Below are positions 29,021-40,008 of a stretch of 64,000 bases of DNA, piece by piece. The stretch is taken from contig NZ_KZ679038.1 of assembly GCF_003024195.1 (NCBI RefSeq), positions 682,001 through 746,000 on the forward strand, read 5' to 3'. Below the pieces are notes generated by a model. That model was not told where the DNA came from. It saw only the letters and a list, made by a program, of their open reading frames with translations, and made no database searches. A program made the translations under genes and the position numbers. Numbering within the stretch: position 1 is the first letter of the stretch; the number at the start of each line of letters is the position of its first letter. The stretch is from Streptomyces dioscori. GTDB taxonomy: Bacteria; Actinomycetota; Actinomycetes; Streptomycetales; Streptomycetaceae.

Positions 29021-29071
29021 ACCAGAGCCCGATTCCGAGCCCGATCCGACCTGAGCCCGAACCTGAGCCGT

Positions 29072-29734
29072 ATGACGACCGAGAGCAGTGAGAAGAACAC
29101 CGTGACCACGTACGACTACGAGAAGGACGGCGCGGCGATCTACCGCCGGTCCTTCGCCACGATCCGCGCGGAGGCGGACCTCGCGGCGCTGCCCCCCGAC
29201 GTCAGCCAGGTCGCCGTGCGGATGATCCACGGCTGCGGAATGGTCGACCTCGTACGCGACCTGTCGTACACGCCGAACGTGGTGTCGCGGGCCCGTGAGG
29301 CCCTGCGCGCCGGTGCGCCGATCCTCTGCGACGTCCAGATGGTGGCCAGCGGGGTGACCCGCAAGCGGCTGCCCGCCGACAACGACGTGCTCTGCACGCT
29401 GTCCGACCCGGCCGTCCCGGAACTCGCCGCGAAGCTCGGCACCACGCGCAGCGCCGCCGCGCTGGAACTGTGGCGCGACCGCCTTGAGGGTTCCGTCGTC
29501 GCCATCGGCAACGCCCCCACGGCTCTCTTCCGTCTCCTGGAGATGATCGAGGAGGGCGCGCCCCTTCCGGCCGCCGTCATCGGCGTCCCGGTCGGCTTCG
29601 TCGGCGCCGCCGAGTCGAAGGACGCGCTCGCCGCGCACCCGTCCGGTCTGGAACACCTGGTCGTACGCGGCCGTCGCGGAGGCAGCGCCCTCGCCGCCTC
29701 CGCTCTCAACGCGATCGCGAGCGAGGAAGAGTGA
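29072..29734 (+). CDS. cobH: Precorrin-8X methylmutase
   Basis: Protein of 220 residues that moves a methyl group from C11 to C12 to give hydrogenobyrinate. Family stretches are [41 protein letters not shown] (with the catalytic His), [21 protein letters not shown] and [16 protein letters not shown]. An alternative GTG start at 29102 would remove ten residues and has a GAGAAG ribosome site. The stop overlaps the next start (GTGA). Confidence 0.95.
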   Translation: MTTESSEKNTVTTYDYEKDGAAIYRRSFATIRAEADLAALPPDVSQVAVRMIHGCGMVDLVRDLSYTPNVVSRAREALRAGAPILCDVQMVASGVTRKRLPADNDVLCTLSDPAVPELAAKLGTTRSAAALELWRDRLEGSVVAIGNAPTALFRLLEMIEEGAPLPAAVIGVPVGFVGAAESKDALAAHPSGLEHLVVRGRRGGSALAASALNAIASEEE

Positions 29735-31275
29735 ACGGCAAGATCGGCGAGAACGACGAGAACGGTAATACGGGCAAGCAGGACAAGAGCGGCAAGCTGT
29801 ACGGGGTCGGGCTCGGCCCCGGTGACCCTTCCCTGATGACCCTGCGGGCCGTCGAGGTCATCGCCGAGGCGGACGTGATCGCCTATCACAGTGCCCGGCA
29901 CGGGCGGTCCATCGCCCGCTCGATCGCGGCGAAGCACATACGCGAGGACCACATCGAGGAGCGGCTGGTCTATCCGCTCACGGTGGAGACCACCGATCAC
30001 CCCGGCGGCTACCAGGGCGCCATGGACGAGTTCTACGCCGAGGCGTCGGCCCGGCTCGCCGCGCATCTCGACGCGGGGCGCACGGTGGCGGTCCTCGCCG
30101 AGGGCGACCCGCTGTTCTACGGCTCGTACATGCACATGCACAAGCGGCTCGTCGACCGTTACGACACCGAGGTCATCCCGGGTGTCACGTCCGTGTCCGC
30201 CGCCGCGGCCCGGCTCGGCACCCCGCTCGCCGAGGGCGAGGAGGTACTGACCATCCTGCCGGGCACCCTGCCCGAGGAGGAGCTGACCGCGCGGCTCGCC
30301 GCGACGGACGTCGCCGTGGTGATGAAGCTGGGCCGTACGTTCCCCAAGGTGCGGCGCGCGCTGGAGAGTTCGGGGCGCCTCGACGAGGCCCGGTACGTCG
30401 AACGGGCCACCATGGACGGGGAGCGCGTCGCCGCACTCGCCGACGTGGACCCGGAGTCCGTGCCGTACTTCTCGGTGGCCGTGCTGCCCAGCCGCGTCGA
30501 CGCCGAGCGGCCCGTACGGGAGCGGGGCGAGGTCGTCGTGGTCGGCACCGGGCCCGCCGGACCGCTGTGGCTGACCCCCGAGACGCGGGGCGCCCTCGCC
30601 GCCGCCGACGACCTGGTCGGTTACACGACCTACCTCGACCGGGTGCCGGAGCGGGCCGGGCAGCTCCGGCACGGCTCGGACAACCGGGTGGAGGCCGAGC
30701 GCGCCGAGTTCGCGCTGCAACTCGCCCAGCGGGGGCGGCGGGTGGCCGTCGTCTCCGGCGGCGACCCCGGCGTCTTCGCGATGGCGACCGCGGTCCTTGA
30801 GGCCGCCTCGCAGAAGGAGTACGAGGACGTCCCGGTGCGGGTGCTGCCGGGGGTGACCGCGGCCAACGCCGCCGCCGCCCGCGCGGGCGCCCCCCTCGGT
30901 CACGACTACGCCACCATCTCCCTGTCCGACCGGCTCAAGCCGTGGGAGGTCATCGCCGAGCGGCTGCGCGCGGCGGCCTCGGCGGATCTGGTGCTGGCCC
31001 TGTACAACCCCGGCTCGCGGAGCCGTACCTGGCAGGTGGGCAAGGCGCGCGAGCTGCTGCTGGAACACCGGGCCCCGGACACGCCGGTCGTGGTCGCCCG
31101 GGACGTGGGCGGTGCGGGTGAGCGGGTGCGGATCGTGCGGCTGGGTGAGCTCGACCCGGGTGAGGTCGACATGCGGACCGTTCTGCTGGTCGGGTCCTCG
31201 CAGACGCGGGTTGCCGTGCGGCGCGGGGGTTCTGAGGAAATCGTCTGGACACCTCGGCGGTATCCGGAAGGCTGA
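29731..31275 (+). CDS. cobIJ: Fused precorrin-2 C20 / precorrin-3B C17 methyltransferase
   Basis: Two tetrapyrrole methylases in one chain of 514 residues. The first (CobI, about 25-260) begins [23 protein letters not shown] and has [18 protein letters not shown]. The second (CobJ, about 268-505) has [63 protein letters not shown] and [12 protein letters not shown]. The CobI-CobJ fusion is known in actinobacteria. The first 22 residues are a Lys/Asn/Gly-rich extension. It is coupled by GTGA to cobH. Confidence 0.95.
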   Translation: MNGKIGENDENGNTGKQDKSGKLYGVGLGPGDPSLMTLRAVEVIAEADVIAYHSARHGRSIARSIAAKHIREDHIEERLVYPLTVETTDHPGGYQGAMDEFYAEASARLAAHLDAGRTVAVLAEGDPLFYGSYMHMHKRLVDRYDTEVIPGVTSVSAAAARLGTPLAEGEEVLTILPGTLPEEELTARLAATDVAVVMKLGRTFPKVRRALESSGRLDEARYVERATMDGERVAALADVDPESVPYFSVAVLPSRVDAERPVRERGEVVVVGTGPAGPLWLTPETRGALAAADDLVGYTTYLDRVPERAGQLRHGSDNRVEAERAEFALQLAQRGRRVAVVSGGDPGVFAMATAVLEAASQKEYEDVPVRVLPGVTAANAAAARAGAPLGHDYATISLSDRLKPWEVIAERLRAAASADLVLALYNPGSRSRTWQVGKARELLLEHRAPDTPVVVARDVGGAGERVRIVRLGELDPGEVDMRTVLLVGSSQTRVAVRRGGSEEIVWTPRRYPEG

Positions 31276-31321
31276 GCCGCGTTGCCTGCGGCGCTGCTGC
31301 GCTGCGGGCTCGGTGTGGTGG

Positions 31322-31500
31322 GTCGGGTGCGGGTGCGCTGTGGCTGGGCGCGCAGTTCCCCGCGCCCCTGAGGGGCGTTGGTCGGCTGCGGGTGCGTCGT
31401 GGCTGGGCGCGCAGTTCCCCGCGGCCCTGAGGGACGTTGGTCGGCTGCGGGTGCGCTGTGGCTGGGCGCGCAGTTCCCCGCGCCTCTTAGGGGCGCCCTA
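31322..31500. repeat. Three tandem 59-bp copies of a Streptomyces intergenic repeat
   Basis: Three imperfect direct copies share the core GGCTGGGCGCGCAGTTCCCC followed by CGCGCCCCTGAGGGGCG-like palindromic ends, with a period of 59 bases. This core is very common between genes in Streptomyces and each copy can fold into a GC stem. The last copy runs into the 3' end of cobK, where a 9-bp stem (31490-31498 with 31506-31514) overlaps the final codons. Confidence 0.88.
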
Positions 31501-32248
31501 CTGCGGGGCGCCCCATACGCTGTGTGACCCAGTGGGCCGCCGACTCGGGGGCTGTGGCCACCGGGACTCCCTCGGGAGTCTGCGGGCGGCGGACCACGAT
31601 CACCGGGACTCCTGCCTCTCGCGCCGCCGTCAGCTTCGGTGCTGTGGCGGTGCCGCCGCTGTCCTTCGTCACCAGGACGTCGATGTGGTGGTGGCGCAGC
31701 AGGTCGCGTTCGGCGTCGAGGGTGAAGGGGCCCCGGTCGAGCAGCACCTCCATGCGGGCCGGGTACGGGGGCTCCGGTGCGTCGACGGACCGGACGAGGA
31801 ACCACAGGTCGTCCAGGTGCGCGAACGTGGCCAGGCCCATGCGGCCGGTCGTGAGGAAGACCCGGCGGCCGAGTCCGGGCAGCAGCCTCGCCGCCTCCTC
31901 CAGCGAATCGGCCTCCTGCCAGGAGTCACCCTCGACCGGGGCCCAGCCGGGGCGCCGCAGCGCGAGCAGGGGAACATGGGCCGTGGCGGCGGCGCTCGCC
32001 GCGTTGAAGCTGATCGTTCCGGCGAAGGGGTGGGTGGCGTCGATGAGCACGTCCACCGCGTGCTCGCGCAGCCACACGGTCAGCCCCTCGGCCCCGCCGA
32101 AACCGCCGACCCTGACCTCGCCCGGCGGCAGCCGCGGGCCGGCGACCCGTCCGGCCAGGGAACTCGTCACTTCCAGGCCGGGGGTACCGTGCAGTAGCCC
32201 GGCCAGCTGTCGGGCTTCGGTCGTTCCGCCGAGTATCAGTACGTGCAT
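31487..32248 (-). CDS. cobK: Precorrin-6A reductase
   Basis: NADPH-dependent reductase of 253 residues that reduces precorrin-6A to precorrin-6B. It begins MHVLILGGTTEARQLAGLL, the nucleotide-binding start of the family, then VLIDATHPFAGTISFNA, RRPGW, FLTTGRMGLATF and LVTKDSGGTATAPKL. The frame is open far upstream but that sequence is antisense to cbiD; the ATG at 32248 fits the family. The last residues (MGRPAVGRP) lie in the intergenic repeat, so the natural C-terminus may have been altered. Divergent from cbiD with only 18 bases between the two start codons. Confidence 0.93.
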   Translation of the reverse strand: MHVLILGGTTEARQLAGLLHGTPGLEVTSSLAGRVAGPRLPPGEVRVGGFGGAEGLTVWLREHAVDVLIDATHPFAGTISFNAASAAATAHVPLLALRRPGWAPVEGDSWQEADSLEEAARLLPGLGRRVFLTTGRMGLATFAHLDDLWFLVRSVDAPEPPYPARMEVLLDRGPFTLDAERDLLRHHHIDVLVTKDSGGTATAPKLTAAREAGVPVIVVRRPQTPEGVPVATAPESAAHWVTQRMGRPAVGRP

Positions 32249-32266
32249 GGAGATCCGGGTCCGTTC

Positions 32267-33457
<1,191 letters not shown>

Positions 33458-33498
33458 GCCCCGCACATCGTCACGGGGTGCGGCGTGCTCGTCCGGCA

Positions 33499-34248
33499 TC
33501 AGCAGACATGGCGGTCCCGCTCGGCCGAGTACAGGTGGCTGTCCCGGAACTGTTCCGCGCCCAGGGTCCGCCCGACCATGATGACGGCGGTCCGCAGCAC
33601 GCCGGCCTCCTTCACCTTCCCGGCGATCTCGTCCAGCCTGCCGCGGATGACCAGCTCGTCGGGCCGGGAGGCGTAGGCGACGACCGCGGCGGGACAGTCG
33701 GCGCCGTAGTGCGGAAGCAGTTCGTCGACGACCCGGTCCGCGTACCGGGCGGCGAGGTGCAGCACGATGAGCGCGCCGCTGCGGCCGAGGGTGGCCAGGT
33801 CCTCCCCCTCCGGCATGGCGGTGGCGCTGTGGGCGACGCGGGTGAGGATGACGGTCTGGCCGACGGTCGGCACGGTCAGCTCCCGCTTCAGGGCGGCTGC
33901 TGCCGCGGCGAAGGCGGGGACACCGGGGACGACCTCGTAGGGCACCCCGGCCGCGTCCAGCCGCCGCATCTGCTCGGCCATCGCGCTGAACACCGACGGG
34001 TCCCCGGAGTGCAGCCGCGCCACGTCGTGCCCCTCCTCGTGCGCGCGGACCGTCTCGGCGGTGATCTCGTCGAGGTTGAGCTGAGCGGTGTCGATCAGGC
34101 GGGCGTCCGGCGGGCATTCGGCCAGCAGTTCACGCGGGACCAGGCTGCCCGCGTACAGGCAGACGTGGCAGGCGGCGAGCGTACGGGCGCCGCGTACCGT
34201 GATCAGGTCGGCGGCACCGGGTCCGGCGCCGATGAAGTACACGGTCAT
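33499..34248 (-). CDS. cobM: Precorrin-4 C11-methyltransferase
   Basis: Tetrapyrrole methylase of 249 residues using S-adenosylmethionine. It starts MTVYFIGAGPGAADLITVRGARTL, then CLYAGSLVP, DVARLHSGDPSVFSAMAEQMRRLDAAGVPYEVVPGVPAFAAAAAALKRELTVP, all typical of CobM/CbiF. The ATG overlaps the stop of cobL (ATGA), so cobL-cobM form an operon, convergent with cbiD. Confidence 0.95.
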   Translation of the reverse strand: MTVYFIGAGPGAADLITVRGARTLAACHVCLYAGSLVPRELLAECPPDARLIDTAQLNLDEITAETVRAHEEGHDVARLHSGDPSVFSAMAEQMRRLDAAGVPYEVVPGVPAFAAAAAALKRELTVPTVGQTVILTRVAHSATAMPEGEDLATLGRSGALIVLHLAARYADRVVDELLPHYGADCPAAVVAYASRPDELVIRGRLDEIAGKVKEAGVLRTAVIMVGRTLGAEQFRDSHLYSAERDRHVC

Positions 34249-35579
34249 CTGTCTGCTCCTGAACGGGGGTGGCGGGGATCGAGGGTCTTCTGTACGGCCC
34301 ACTGGGTCACCGGCATCGCCTGCCGCCAGCCGGTGAAACCGCCCACCGGCACGGCGTGCGCCACCGCGAGCCGTACCAGCTCCCCGCCGTGGCGCCGGTA
34401 GGCGTCGGCGAGCAGTGCCTCCGACTCCAGGGTCACGGTGTTGGCGACCAGGCGTCCGCCCGCGGGCAGCGCCTCCCAGCACGCGTCGAGCAGGCCGGGC
34501 GCGGTGAGCCCGCCGCCGATGAACACCGCGTCGGGCGGCGGGAGTTCGGCGAGGACGGCGGGCGCGGCACCGGTGACGACCCGCAGCCCGGGTACGCCCA
34601 GCCGGTCGGCGTTGCGGGCGATGCGCTCGGCCCGCACCGGGTCGCGTTCGACGGTGACCGCCCGGCACGAGGGGTGCGTACGCATCCACTCGATCGCGAT
34701 CGAGCCCGAGCCGCCGCCGATGTCCCACAGCAGCTCGCCGGGGGCGGGGGCGAGCGCGCCGAGCGTGGCGGCGCGGATGTGCCGCTTGGTGAGCTGCCCG
34801 TCGTGCTCGTACGCCTCGTCCGGCAGCCCCGGAACGGCACCGAGCCGCAGGGCGTCCGGGGCCCGCCGGCATTCCACGGCGACGATGTTGAGGGGGTCGC
34901 CCGACGGGTGCGCCCAGTCGTCGGCGGTCGCCCCGGCCGTCGTACGTTCCTTCGCGCCGCCGAGTTGTTCCAGCACCCGCATCCGGCTGGGGCCGAAGCC
35001 GCGGTCGCGCAGCAGGGCGGCGACCTCGGCGGGGGTGGTGGCGTCCGCGCTGAGCACGAGGAGCCGTCGGCCGTCGTGCAGGGCGGCGGCGAGGCGGGCG
35101 GCGGGCCGGCCGACGAGGGTGACGACCTCGATGTCCTCCACGGGCCAGCCGAGGCGCGCGGCGGCGTGCGAGACGGAGGAGGGGTGCGGCAGAACGCGCA
35201 GTTCGCGAGGTGCCTGGTCGTGCACCTCGCCGTGCGACTCGTCGAGCACCTCGTCGTGCAATGCGTCGAGCACCTCGGTGAGGGCGCGGCCGATGCCGTA
35301 GAACATCGGGTCGCCGCTGGCCAGCACCGCGATCCGGCGGCCGGAGTGCGCGGCGAGGAGGCCGGGGACGGCGGGACGCAGCGGTGAAGGCCAGGCGATC
35401 CGCTCCCCGGCGCACTCCGGGGGCAGCAGGTCCAGCTGGCGCGCTCCCCCGATCAGGACCTCCGCGTCGCGAAGTGCCGTACGGGAGGGGCCCGGCAGGC
35501 CTTCCCAGCCGTCGGCCCCGATCCCCACGGCGGTGACGACGGTGACGGCGGGCGGCGGTCCAGGTCGCGCGGGGATCAC
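34245..35579 (-). CDS. cobL: Precorrin-6Y C5,15-methyltransferase (decarboxylating)
   Basis: Two-domain CobL of 444 residues. The N-terminal CbiE-like part has TALRDAEVLIGGARQLDLLP and LASGDPMFYGIG; the C-terminal CbiT-like part has LLWDIGGGSGSIAIEWMRTHPSCRAVTVERDP and DAVFIGGGLTAPGLLDACW. It methylates C5 and C15 and decarboxylates the acetate side chain. A GTG at 35579 with a GAGG ribosome site is preferred over a TTG further upstream. The middle has a His/Asp/Glu-rich insertion (about residues 108-126) not typical of the family. Confidence 0.93.
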   Translation of the reverse strand: MIPARPGPPPAVTVVTAVGIGADGWEGLPGPSRTALRDAEVLIGGARQLDLLPPECAGERIAWPSPLRPAVPGLLAAHSGRRIAVLASGDPMFYGIGRALTEVLDALHDEVLDESHGEVHDQAPRELRVLPHPSSVSHAAARLGWPVEDIEVVTLVGRPAARLAAALHDGRRLLVLSADATTPAEVAALLRDRGFGPSRMRVLEQLGGAKERTTAGATADDWAHPSGDPLNIVAVECRRAPDALRLGAVPGLPDEAYEHDGQLTKRHIRAATLGALAPAPGELLWDIGGGSGSIAIEWMRTHPSCRAVTVERDPVRAERIARNADRLGVPGLRVVTGAAPAVLAELPPPDAVFIGGGLTAPGLLDACWEALPAGGRLVANTVTLESEALLADAYRRHGGELVRLAVAHAVPVGGFTGWRQAMPVTQWAVQKTLDPRHPRSGADR

Positions 35580-35749
35580 TGCTCGGTACCTCGGAATTCG
35601 GCGGCGGGTCTCGGGACGGGTCTCACGAACGGGTGCCGGGAGGGGCAACAGAGACGCACTTTACGGGGCGCCGACCTGCACACCTACGCTCGGGTACGCA
35701 TCCCGGGGCCGCCGTGGACCTGTCATCGACAGCGTCTAAGCTCCAGGTC

Positions 35750-36487
35750 ATGCGTGTACTGGTCCTGGAGGACGATCCCGATCTGGGGCCCGTCGTCGCC
35801 TCTCGGCTGCGCGAGGCGGGGTTCGCCGTGGACCTCGCGCGCACGCTGGCGGAGGCCGATCTCAAACTCTCGGTGAACGGCTACGACTGTGTCGTCGCCG
35901 ACCGTTCGGTCCCGGACGGTGACTCGCTCACCCTGCTCGCCGCACACCGGCGCAAGGGTTCGGCGCTGCCCTTCCTGCTGCTGACGGCGCTGGACGCGGT
36001 GAGCGACCGGGTGGCCGGCTTCGAGCACGGCTCGGACGACTACCTGGTCAAGCCCTTCGCCTTCGCCGAACTGGTCGTACGGGTGCGTGCGCTGTGCCGC
36101 AGGGAGCAGCCCGCGCGGTTGCCGGTCCTGCGGGCGGGCGATCTGGAGGTGGATCTGCCCAGGCGCCGGGTGTCCCGCGCAGGGGTGTTGCTCAGCCTCT
36201 CCGCCAAGGAGTTCGCGGTGCTGGAGGTACTGATGCTGCGCGCGGGCCAGGTGGTGACGCGCACCGAGCTGATCGAGAGCTGCTGGGACGAGGCGAGCGA
36301 GCCGATGTCCAACGTGGTGGACGTCCTGATCGGACAGCTGCGACGACGGCTCGGCCCGCCCGACCCGATCGGCACGGTACGCGGCGTCGGCTACCGGCTG
36401 GACGGCCCCGGCCAGGACGGCACGGACCTGAGCGGCGGCGGCCCGAGCGGCACCGACCAGGAGCGGTCGGCAGGGGCACGGACATGA
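35750..36487 (+). CDS. OmpR-family response regulator
   Basis: Protein of 245 residues. The receiver domain has acidic ED pair in VLVLEDDPDLG, phosphoacceptor D51 in CVVADRSVPDGDS, Thr in LLLTALDAVSDR and Lys in DDYLVKPFAFAEL. A winged-helix output domain follows (SLSAKEFAVLEVLMLRAGQVVTRTELIESCWDEASEPMSNVVDVLIGQLRRRLG, GTVRGVGYRLD). The last 25 residues are Gly/Ser/Asp-rich. It is coupled to the kinase gene by ATGA. Target genes are unknown; GH9 cellulase follows downstream of the pair. Confidence 0.94.
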   Translation: MRVLVLEDDPDLGPVVASRLREAGFAVDLARTLAEADLKLSVNGYDCVVADRSVPDGDSLTLLAAHRRKGSALPFLLLTALDAVSDRVAGFEHGSDDYLVKPFAFAELVVRVRALCRREQPARLPVLRAGDLEVDLPRRRVSRAGVLLSLSAKEFAVLEVLMLRAGQVVTRTELIESCWDEASEPMSNVVDVLIGQLRRRLGPPDPIGTVRGVGYRLDGPGQDGTDLSGGGPSGTDQERSAGART

Positions 36488-37935
36488 TCCGTCTCCGCCG
36501 CCCGGCGGCCGTGCCCTCCCTGTCCTCCCCGTCCTCCCTGCCCTCCACGTCGCCCGCCGCCGCCCGGCTGCGGCGCACCCGCCGGTCCATGACGCTGCTG
36601 TTCGCCGGGACGACCGCGGCCTGTCTCGTCGTACTCGCCACGGTCGCCGTCCGCATCGATGCCGAGTCCCGTCGGTCCGGCCTGGACCACGAGGTCGGCA
36701 GCCGGGCGGTCGGTCTGTCGCGGGCGGTCTGGTTCGACGACGGTGCGTTGCACCTGGAGCCGCTGCGCGAGGACGAACTCGCCCGCAGCGCGGAGGTGTT
36801 GGCCGTCCTGGAGGTCGCTCCGGGCCGGTCGCCCTCCGTCTGGAACGTCGTTCCCGCCCGAACGGCGCTTCCCCGGGAGGACTGGCTCGACCATGTCTGG
36901 CGGGACGTCCTGGAGGAGCAGGAGACCGTCTCGGTCAGCGCCCCCTCCGAGGAGGGCGAGCGTCTGAGGTGGGCGGCGGCTCCCGTCTGGGACGGCGACC
37001 GGATCGGCGCGGCCGTGCTGGTCGGCACGGCACTGGCACGCAGCGAGCACGATCACGACCTCCTCGTCCGCTGGCTGGCCCTCGGCTGCACGGCCCTGGT
37101 GTGCTGCGCGGCGGCCGTCGGGCACCTGCTGTCCGGCAGGGCCATGCGTCCCGCTCTCGTCGCGCTGGGCCGCCAGGAGCAGTTCCTGGCCGAGGCGGCG
37201 CACGAACTGCGTACACCGCTGGCCACGTTGCGGCTGGTGGCGGAGCGGGACGGTTCCTCCGACCGGACGCTGCGGCTCGTGGACCGGCTGAGCCGGCTGG
37301 TCACCGGGCTGCTGACCAGGGCCCGTACGGAGGCCGGCACACAACAGGTCGAGCTGGTGCCCCTGCGCCTCGACCAGCTGGTGGAGACCACGGTCGAGGA
37401 ACTGCCCGACCACGCGAGTGTCACCGTGCACTCGACGGAAGCGGTGGTGGTCCTCGGAGATCCCGACCTGCTGGCCCAGGCCGTACGGAACCTGGTGGAG
37501 AACGCCCAGCGCCACGGGGGCCCGGCCGGGGCTCCGGTGGAGGTCACCGTCACTCCGGGGCTCGTACAGGTCCGCGACCACGGCGCGGGGGTACCTCTCG
37601 CGGACCGGGAGCGGGTCTTCGCCCGGGGGGTCACCGGGGCCGGCGGAGTCGCATCGGCGACGGGAGGCGGCGAAGCGACAGAAGCGACCGCCGCCACCTC
37701 AGGAGCAGTGGTTGCCTCAGGAACAGCGGCCGTTTCAGGAACAGCGGTGATCTCAGGAACAGCGCCTCTCCCGGAAACAGCGGCCGTCCCCGGCACAGGC
37801 GCCGGCCTCGCCATCGTCCGCTGGGTCGCCGAACTGCACCACGGCACCGCCCACCTCACGGACGCCCCCGGCGGCGGCCTGATCGCCGAACTCCGCCTGC
37901 CGGAACACCCGCCCCGGACGCCTCGGGCTTCGTAA
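36484..37935 (+). CDS. Sensor histidine kinase with repeat insertion in the ATP lid
   Basis: Protein of 483 residues with two membrane helices (about 37-57 and 195-218) flanking an extracytoplasmic sensor of about 135 residues. The dimerisation/phosphoacceptor box is FLAEAAHELRTPLATLR (H240). N-box DLLAQAVRNLVENAQRHG, G1 DHGAGVPLADRERVF and G2 GAGLAIVRWV mark the catalytic domain. Between F-box and G2 there is an Ala/Thr/Gly/Ser/Val-rich insertion of about 55 residues where most kinases have 10-15. Most of it is encoded by five 18-bp repeats. It pairs with the upstream response regulator. Confidence 0.93.
   Translation: MIRLRRPAAVPSLSSPSSLPSTSPAAARLRRTRRSMTLLFAGTTAACLVVLATVAVRIDAESRRSGLDHEVGSRAVGLSRAVWFDDGALHLEPLREDELARSAEVLAVLEVAPGRSPSVWNVVPARTALPREDWLDHVWRDVLEEQETVSVSAPSEEGERLRWAAAPVWDGDRIGAAVLVGTALARSEHDHDLLVRWLALGCTALVCCAAAVGHLLSGRAMRPALVALGRQEQFLAEAAHELRTPLATLRLVAERDGSSDRTLRLVDRLSRLVTGLLTRARTEAGTQQVELVPLRLDQLVETTVEELPDHASVTVHSTEAVVVLGDPDLLAQAVRNLVENAQRHGGPAGAPVEVTVTPGLVQVRDHGAGVPLADRERVFARGVTGAGGVASATGGGEATEATAATSGAVVASGTAAVSGTAVISGTAPLPETAAVPGTGAGLAIVRWVAELHHGTAHLTDAPGGGLIAELRLPEHPPRTPRAS
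37699..37788 (+). repeat. Five 18-bp tandem repeats inside the kinase gene
   Basis: Five in-frame units (for example TCAGGAACAGCGGCCGTT) encode repeated S/P-G/E-T-A-hydrophobic hexapeptides in the ATP-lid region of the histidine kinase. The first four units are close copies and the fifth has diverged. Confidence 0.9.
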
Positions 37936-38017
37936 CCCTCCATGTGCTCGGACCCATACCGCCGTACCCCCACCCGTCCTCATCCTCATCTCATGAAAGC
38001 TCCGGCACCGTAGGCGT

Positions 38018-39964
38018 ATGAACTCTCCGCGCACTTCCCGGCTGGTGGTCGCCGCAGCCGCGGGACTCGGTACCCTGCTCGTCGTCGCGGGCCTGCACGG
38101 GCTGCCCCTCGGCGGCGACGGGGTTCCCGCGACCGACGTGGCCGTCAGGGTCGACCAGGTCGGCTACGCGCGCGGCGAGACGAAACGGGCCTACGTCATG
38201 GGACCCGCGGCAGCACTCGCGGGAGCACGTTTCAAGGTCGTCGACGCCGGGACCGACGACGTGGTCACCGCGGGGCGGCTCGGAGCCGTCACCGGCCGCT
38301 GGAACGCCGAGTACCCCTCGGTACGGACCGTCGATCTCTCCGCGCTGAACACGCCCGGCACCTACCGCATCGTCCTGACCGGGAGCGCGGCCGGCCGCTC
38401 GCCCGCCTTCCGGGTGGCCGGAGCCCGCGAGCTGATGACCCCGCTCGTGCGCGACAACGTCCGCTTCCTGCAGGCGCAGCGCGACGGGGCCGACGTGTTC
38501 ACCGGCGGCCCCCGGAACTCCCTGCGGCACGGTCCCTCGCATCTGGCCGACCAGGACGCGACCGTCTACGAGCCGCCGGAGTACGACGAGGAGGGCACCT
38601 GGCTGCTCGACGAGGAGCTGACTCCGGCCGGTGAGCGGGTCGACGTCTCGGGCGGCTGGTTCGACGCGGGGGACTTCCTCAAGTTCACCGGCACCACCTC
38701 CTATGCGGTCGCCGAACTCCTGCTCGCGCAGCGCGACCTGCCCGGGATGACGGAGCTGTCCGACGAGGCCACGCACGGGCTGGCCTGGCTGGACAAGATG
38801 TGGGACGGCGACACCGAGACCCTCTACGCACAGGTCGGCATCGGGGCGGGCAACGACGCCGTACGGACGGACCACGACGTGTGGCGGCTTCCGGAGGCCG
38901 ACGACCGGCTCGACGTGTCACCCGGGGACCCGGACTACACGATCAAGCACCGGCCGGTCTTCCGCGCGGCCGAACCGGGCGAGGGGGTCAGCGCCAGTCT
39001 GGCGGGACGGGTGGCCGCGGTCTTCGCCCTCGCCGCACAGCGCTCCGCCACCGATGACCCCGAGCGGGCCCGGGAGTGGCTGGACAAGGCCGCCGACGTC
39101 TACGCCCTGGCCGACACCGCCCCCGATCCCGACGAGCCGCCCCTCACCGCGAGCCCCGGCAACTTCTACCCCGAGGATTCCTGGCAGGACGACATGGAGT
39201 TCGGCGGCGCCGAACTGGCCCTGGCCGCGCAGGCGCTCGGGGACGACCGGGAGGGCGACTGGGCCGACGACGCGGCCCGGTGGGCCGGGGCGTATCTGCG
39301 CTCCGACGTCCGGGGCACGCTGGGCGTCGCCGATGTCAGCGCCCTGGCCCACGTGGACCTGGCCGCCGTCCTGGACGGCGGGCGGGCGCACGGGATCGCG
39401 GCGGCGGACCTGTACGACGATCTGCGCCGCCAGTTGGAGGACGGGGTCGGCCGCGCCGGGGACGACCCGTTCGGGGCCGGTGCCGTCTACGACGACTTCG
39501 ACGCCGTCCCGCACACCTTCGGGCTGGTGGCCACGGCCCGTCTCTACGCCCGGGCCACCGGGGACACGCGGTACGCGGCCTTCGCCGGCCGGCAGCGCGG
39601 CTGGGCCCTCGGCGCCAACCCGTGGGGCACCAGCTTCATGATCGGCGCGGGTGAGGTCTATCCGCACTGCCCGGAGCACCAGTTGGCCAACCTCGGAGGC
39701 AGCCTCGACGGCACGGGCGCCATCCTGCGGGGAGCGGTCGTCAACGGACCCAACGCCGCCGCGAAACTGGAGGAGTTGAACAGCTTTCCCACGATGAAGA
39801 AGTGCACGGCCGCCCCGCCGGAAGGGGCCTGGAGCGACTTCGACGGCAAGGGCGCGCGGTACCTGGACGACGTGGGCGCCTGGCAGACCGTGGAGCCCTC
39901 GCTGGACTTCACCACGACGGCACTGCTGGCCTTCGCCCTGACCGCGGGAGCCGGCGAACGGTAG
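38018..39964 (+). CDS. Secreted or anchored glycoside hydrolase family 9 protein
   Basis: Protein of 648 residues with an N-terminal signal or anchor (about 8-27), an Ig-like N-terminal domain (VRVDQVGYARGETKRAYVMG ... PAFRVAG) and a GH9 catalytic domain. Catalytic signatures: VSGGWFDAGDFLKF near 212-219 (Asp nucleophile activators) and TVEPSLDFTTTALLAFAL near 624 (Glu acid). GANPWGTSFMIGAG is also typical of the family. The expected activity is endo-beta-1,4-glucanase or related, outside the cell. No cellulose-binding module is present. It follows a two-component system in the same direction. Confidence 0.92.
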   Translation: MNSPRTSRLVVAAAAGLGTLLVVAGLHGLPLGGDGVPATDVAVRVDQVGYARGETKRAYVMGPAAALAGARFKVVDAGTDDVVTAGRLGAVTGRWNAEYPSVRTVDLSALNTPGTYRIVLTGSAAGRSPAFRVAGARELMTPLVRDNVRFLQAQRDGADVFTGGPRNSLRHGPSHLADQDATVYEPPEYDEEGTWLLDEELTPAGERVDVSGGWFDAGDFLKFTGTTSYAVAELLLAQRDLPGMTELSDEATHGLAWLDKMWDGDTETLYAQVGIGAGNDAVRTDHDVWRLPEADDRLDVSPGDPDYTIKHRPVFRAAEPGEGVSASLAGRVAAVFALAAQRSATDDPERAREWLDKAADVYALADTAPDPDEPPLTASPGNFYPEDSWQDDMEFGGAELALAAQALGDDREGDWADDAARWAGAYLRSDVRGTLGVADVSALAHVDLAAVLDGGRAHGIAAADLYDDLRRQLEDGVGRAGDDPFGAGAVYDDFDAVPHTFGLVATARLYARATGDTRYAAFAGRQRGWALGANPWGTSFMIGAGEVYPHCPEHQLANLGGSLDGTGAILRGAVVNGPNAAAKLEELNSFPTMKKCTAAPPEGAWSDFDGKGARYLDDVGAWQTVEPSLDFTTTALLAFALTAGAGER

Positions 39965-40008
39965 TCTCACGCGGACGCTCCGACGGAGATACCGGCCGAA
40001 AGGCGGAC

